Shown here one piece after another: positions 61,990 to 64,000 of a DNA stretch of 64,000 bases. The first letter of the stretch is position 1. Each line of letters starts with the position of its first letter. The notes beneath the pieces were generated by a model, which saw only the letters and a list, made by a program, of their open reading frames with translations, searched no databases and was not told the DNA's origin. Location of the stretch: contig JAADHK010000125.1 of NCBI GenBank assembly GCA_013151835.1, positions 1 through 64,000 on the forward strand, given 5' to 3'. This DNA is from Deltaproteobacteria bacterium (GTDB lineage Bacteria > Desulfobacterota > Desulfobacteria > Desulfobacterales > Desulfosalsimonadaceae). The position numbers were made by a program, and so were the translations under genes.

Positions 61990-62931
61990 TCAATTTTCGG
62001 CCCCAATTTCTGGCCTTGGATACAAACCGGCCCGCTCCACAATGCCGGGAACTTTTTCCTCCCATTCAATGGCCATGATATGGAATCCTTTAACGCCCTC
62101 AACGGATTTTAACCGTTCAATGGTTTCAACACAGATATTGATGCCTTCTTCAGGCTGTTTTTCCTTGGGCGTGTCCGCCATCCGCTTTACAATATCATCC
62201 GGCACATCCATGCCGGGCACTCTATTTTTCATAAATTTTGCCATGCCCACGGATTTTAAGGGTGTGACACCCGCGAGGATATAAACCTTCTCATGGAGCC
62301 CGCGGTCACAGACCTGCTTCATCCATTCTTCAAACTTATCTACATTATAAATGCACTGGGTCTGGATGAACTCCGCGCCGGAAGCAATTTTTTTGGCAAG
62401 CCGGGGAACCCTTATTTCAAATGGATCCGCAAAGGGATTTGCGGCAGCCCCCACAAACATTTGGGGTGGCCGCTTAATGTCGGCACCCCCTAAGAATTTA
62501 CCTTCATCTCTCATTAAATGAACGGTCTGGAGCAATTGCATGGAATCCAGATCATGGACATTCTGTCCCTGGGGACAGTCCCCGAAACTTTGATGGTCGC
62601 CTGACAAACAGAGCATGTTAAATATATCAAACGATGCGGCACCGAGGATGTCGCTCTGTATCGCAATCCGGTTTCTGTCCCGGGTTACCATCTGGAGGAT
62701 CGGTTCCACGCCCATCAGCTTTAAATGGATGCAGGCGGCCAGGCTGGACATCCGGGTGACGGATGTCTGATTATCGGTAATATTGACTGCATCGACATAA
62801 TCTTTGATCATTTCCGCTTTTTTGGTCACGGCTTTCGGATCACTGCCGCGCGGTGGGCCGCATTCAGAAGTTACGGCAAGGTTCCCCGAAGAAAGAATTT
62901 TTTCAAGCTTACTGGGTGTCTTCACGCTCAT
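61990..62931 (-). CDS. metF: Methylenetetrahydrofolate reductase, MetF (copy 2)
   Basis: 313 residues with the same core as copy 1: SECGPPRGSDPKAV, NITDNQTSVTRMSS, MVTRDRNRIAIQSDILGA, NMLCLSGDH, FIQTQCIYN. It overlaps the metV stop by four bases (ATGA), so the pair is translationally coupled. With MvhD next to it, this set fits the soluble MetF-MetV-HdrABC-MvhD enzyme of acetogens and sulfate reducers. Confidence 0.95.
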   Translation of the reverse strand: MSVKTPSKLEKILSSGNLAVTSECGPPRGSDPKAVTKKAEMIKDYVDAVNITDNQTSVTRMSSLAACIHLKLMGVEPILQMVTRDRNRIAIQSDILGAASFDIFNMLCLSGDHQSFGDCPQGQNVHDLDSMQLLQTVHLMRDEGKFLGGADIKRPPQMFVGAAANPFADPFEIRVPRLAKKIASGAEFIQTQCIYNVDKFEEWMKQVCDRGLHEKVYILAGVTPLKSVGMAKFMKNRVPGMDVPDDIVKRMADTPKEKQPEEGINICVETIERLKSVEGVKGFHIMAIEWEEKVPGIVERAGLYPRPEIGAEN

Positions 62932-63596
62932 GACTGTACATCCTCCCTGACCACTTTTCGGGGGCCGCCGGCGCGGTCCGTGGACCAGTCCTTTATTGAA
63001 CAGATTTTCTCATAGTCTTCAAGTCTGTCTAATGCTTTGAGCCGATCGATAATCAGCTGCCATGCACAGTCGAGGTCCTTGTTTATTTCGCATTTGCCGT
63101 TTGATGATCCGCCGCAAGGGCCGTTTAATATCCGTTTGGCGCATCGGGAAACCGGGCAGATACCGCCGGTAATTGCCAGCATACAGTTTCCGCAGGCCTG
63201 GCACCGTTCCGTCCACAGACCTCGCTTTTCGGTAGCCCCCAGAAAACAGGTGTTCACACCGGGATAGATGGGGACGGAATGGTATTTTTCAGCCATAAAC
63301 TGGACACCCACGCCGCATGCCAGGGAAATAATAGCATCATACCGGTCAGCCACATCTCTTATTTCTTCAAGATATTCATGATCACATTGTCTTTCCAGCG
63401 TGATCTCATCAATACTGACTTCGGTTCCCTGGTTTAAAAAACACATCCGAAGGGTGGATGCCAGCACTTCGACTTCTTTTTTACCGCCAGCTTCACAGAC
63501 TGTAACACATTCATTGCATCCCAAAACAAGGATGTTTTTGCAATCCGTTACATAATCGATAATTTCTTCCACCGGTTTTTTGTCAGCAACAATCAT
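62928..63596 (-). CDS. metV: MetV (copy 2)
   Basis: 222 residues with cysteines at the same places as copy 1: C27, C30, C34 (GCNECVTVC) and the C-terminal CQACGNC, GICPVSRCAKR and NGPCGGSSNGKCEI. AAAGG lies about nine bases before the ATG. It passes electrons between MetF and the adjacent MvhD/HdrA module. Confidence 0.94.
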   Translation of the reverse strand: MIVADKKPVEEIIDYVTDCKNILVLGCNECVTVCEAGGKKEVEVLASTLRMCFLNQGTEVSIDEITLERQCDHEYLEEIRDVADRYDAIISLACGVGVQFMAEKYHSVPIYPGVNTCFLGATEKRGLWTERCQACGNCMLAITGGICPVSRCAKRILNGPCGGSSNGKCEINKDLDCAWQLIIDRLKALDRLEDYEKICSIKDWSTDRAGGPRKVVREDVQS

Positions 63597-63729
63597 AAGA
63601 CACGACCTTTCTTAATATGAGCGTTCAAGATCGGGGAATCATCTAAAAACATTGTTTTAATATTTTCACCACATAGATGTTTGCAGGATAGCTCACAAAT
63701 TTATTGTTGAGTTGTATTTAACAGGCCCC

Positions 63730-64000
63730 CTATGCGGCGGCATCTTTTTTTAATTTAATGGGATTCGGGCCCAGTTCCAAAATCTTTTCATTCATCTCAA
63801 TGGCATATTGGACAAAAAGCGGCCCGTCGCTTGCCGAGAGATTATACATTTGTACCCGCTCTCCCCCGATGCCGGTGAGGTCGAGAATTTTCCGGGCCTG
63901 TTCAACACGTTTGCGCGCCCTGAGATTACCGCCGATATAATGGCAGCCGCCTTCCAAACATCCGACAACATATACACCATCAGCGCCTTTTTCAAAAGCC
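63730..64000 (-). CDS. mvhD: MvhD-like hydrogenase/heterodisulfide reductase delta subunit, partial
   Basis: The C-terminal 89 residues are visible; the start is beyond the window. The sequence AFEKGADGVYVVGCLEGGCHYIGGN followed by ARKRVEQARKILDLTGIGGERVQMYNLSAS is the MvhD/FlpD ferredoxin-like domain with its conserved cysteines. MvhD links an electron donor (hydrogenase, or MetF/MetV here) to HdrA, which can bifurcate or confurcate electrons. The apparent start inside the fragment (TTG-Glu-Gly) is not a real start. HdrA is expected just outside. Confidence 0.9.
   Translation of the reverse strand, partial: AFEKGADGVYVVGCLEGGCHYIGGNLRARKRVEQARKILDLTGIGGERVQMYNLSASDGPLFVQYAIEMNEKILELGPNPIKLKKDAAA

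Overview
The window looks like chromosomal DNA of a Gram-negative, strictly anaerobic member of the Desulfobacterota (a sulfate-reducing or syntrophic deltaproteobacterium). This is inferred from two methylenetetrahydrofolate reductase (MetF/MetV) sets, one next to MvhD; a tetraheme cytochrome c; an HdrC-like protein; a selenocysteine tRNA; a LarC gene; and an MglA/roadblock/PilB gene set. No phage, plasmid or CRISPR signature was seen. No databases were searched: all names come from reading the translated sequence.

Layout. 1-2300: an IS1634-family element with terminal inverted repeats, inserted into an already decayed RAYT (IS200-like) transposase. 2635-9305: a REC-CheC phosphatase coupled to a PAS-GGDEF protein, a glycosyltransferase, an aminotransferase and a ClC-CBS channel. 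9515-15532 (minus): larC-pgpA-thpR-recA-alaS. 15614: tRNA-Sec. 15764-26571 (minus): a signalling and polarity cluster of roadblock, MglA-like GTPase, two unknown soluble proteins, zinc-ribbon/Cache/HAMP protein, two PATAN-like proteins, second roadblock-like protein, PilB-type ATPase, PilZ and a class III cyclase. 26916-37909 (minus): rpoH-TPR lipoprotein-LolB-like-dGTPase-LapA-mutS-amidase-purB. 37981: tRNA-Arg(UCU). 38082-43369: a methyltransferase, crotonase, phenylacetate-CoA ligase, ACT protein and two exported proteins. 43433-49945: dual-specificity-like phosphatase, penicillin acylase, MFS transporter and M20 peptidase. 50008-52957 (minus): kdtA-kdsB-ICMT-unknown. 53238-64000: the energy-metabolism region.

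The most interesting region is 53784-57079: tetraheme cytochrome c, MetV, a NarI-type membrane cytochrome b, an HdrC-like iron-sulfur protein and MetF, closely spaced in one direction. It reads as a membrane-attached methylenetetrahydrofolate reductase that could pass methyl-THF electrons to menaquinone or periplasmic cytochromes. A second MetF/MetV pair (61990-63596) lies opposite, next to MvhD, the arrangement expected for the soluble HdrA/MvhD-linked enzyme. Between them are two sensor kinases and a single-domain response regulator, which suggests but does not prove redox-controlled switching between two routes.

A second structural signal is a family of about 127-bp imperfect palindromic repeats (four full copies plus shorter derivatives). 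The outer end often supplies or abuts the stop codon of the adjacent gene.
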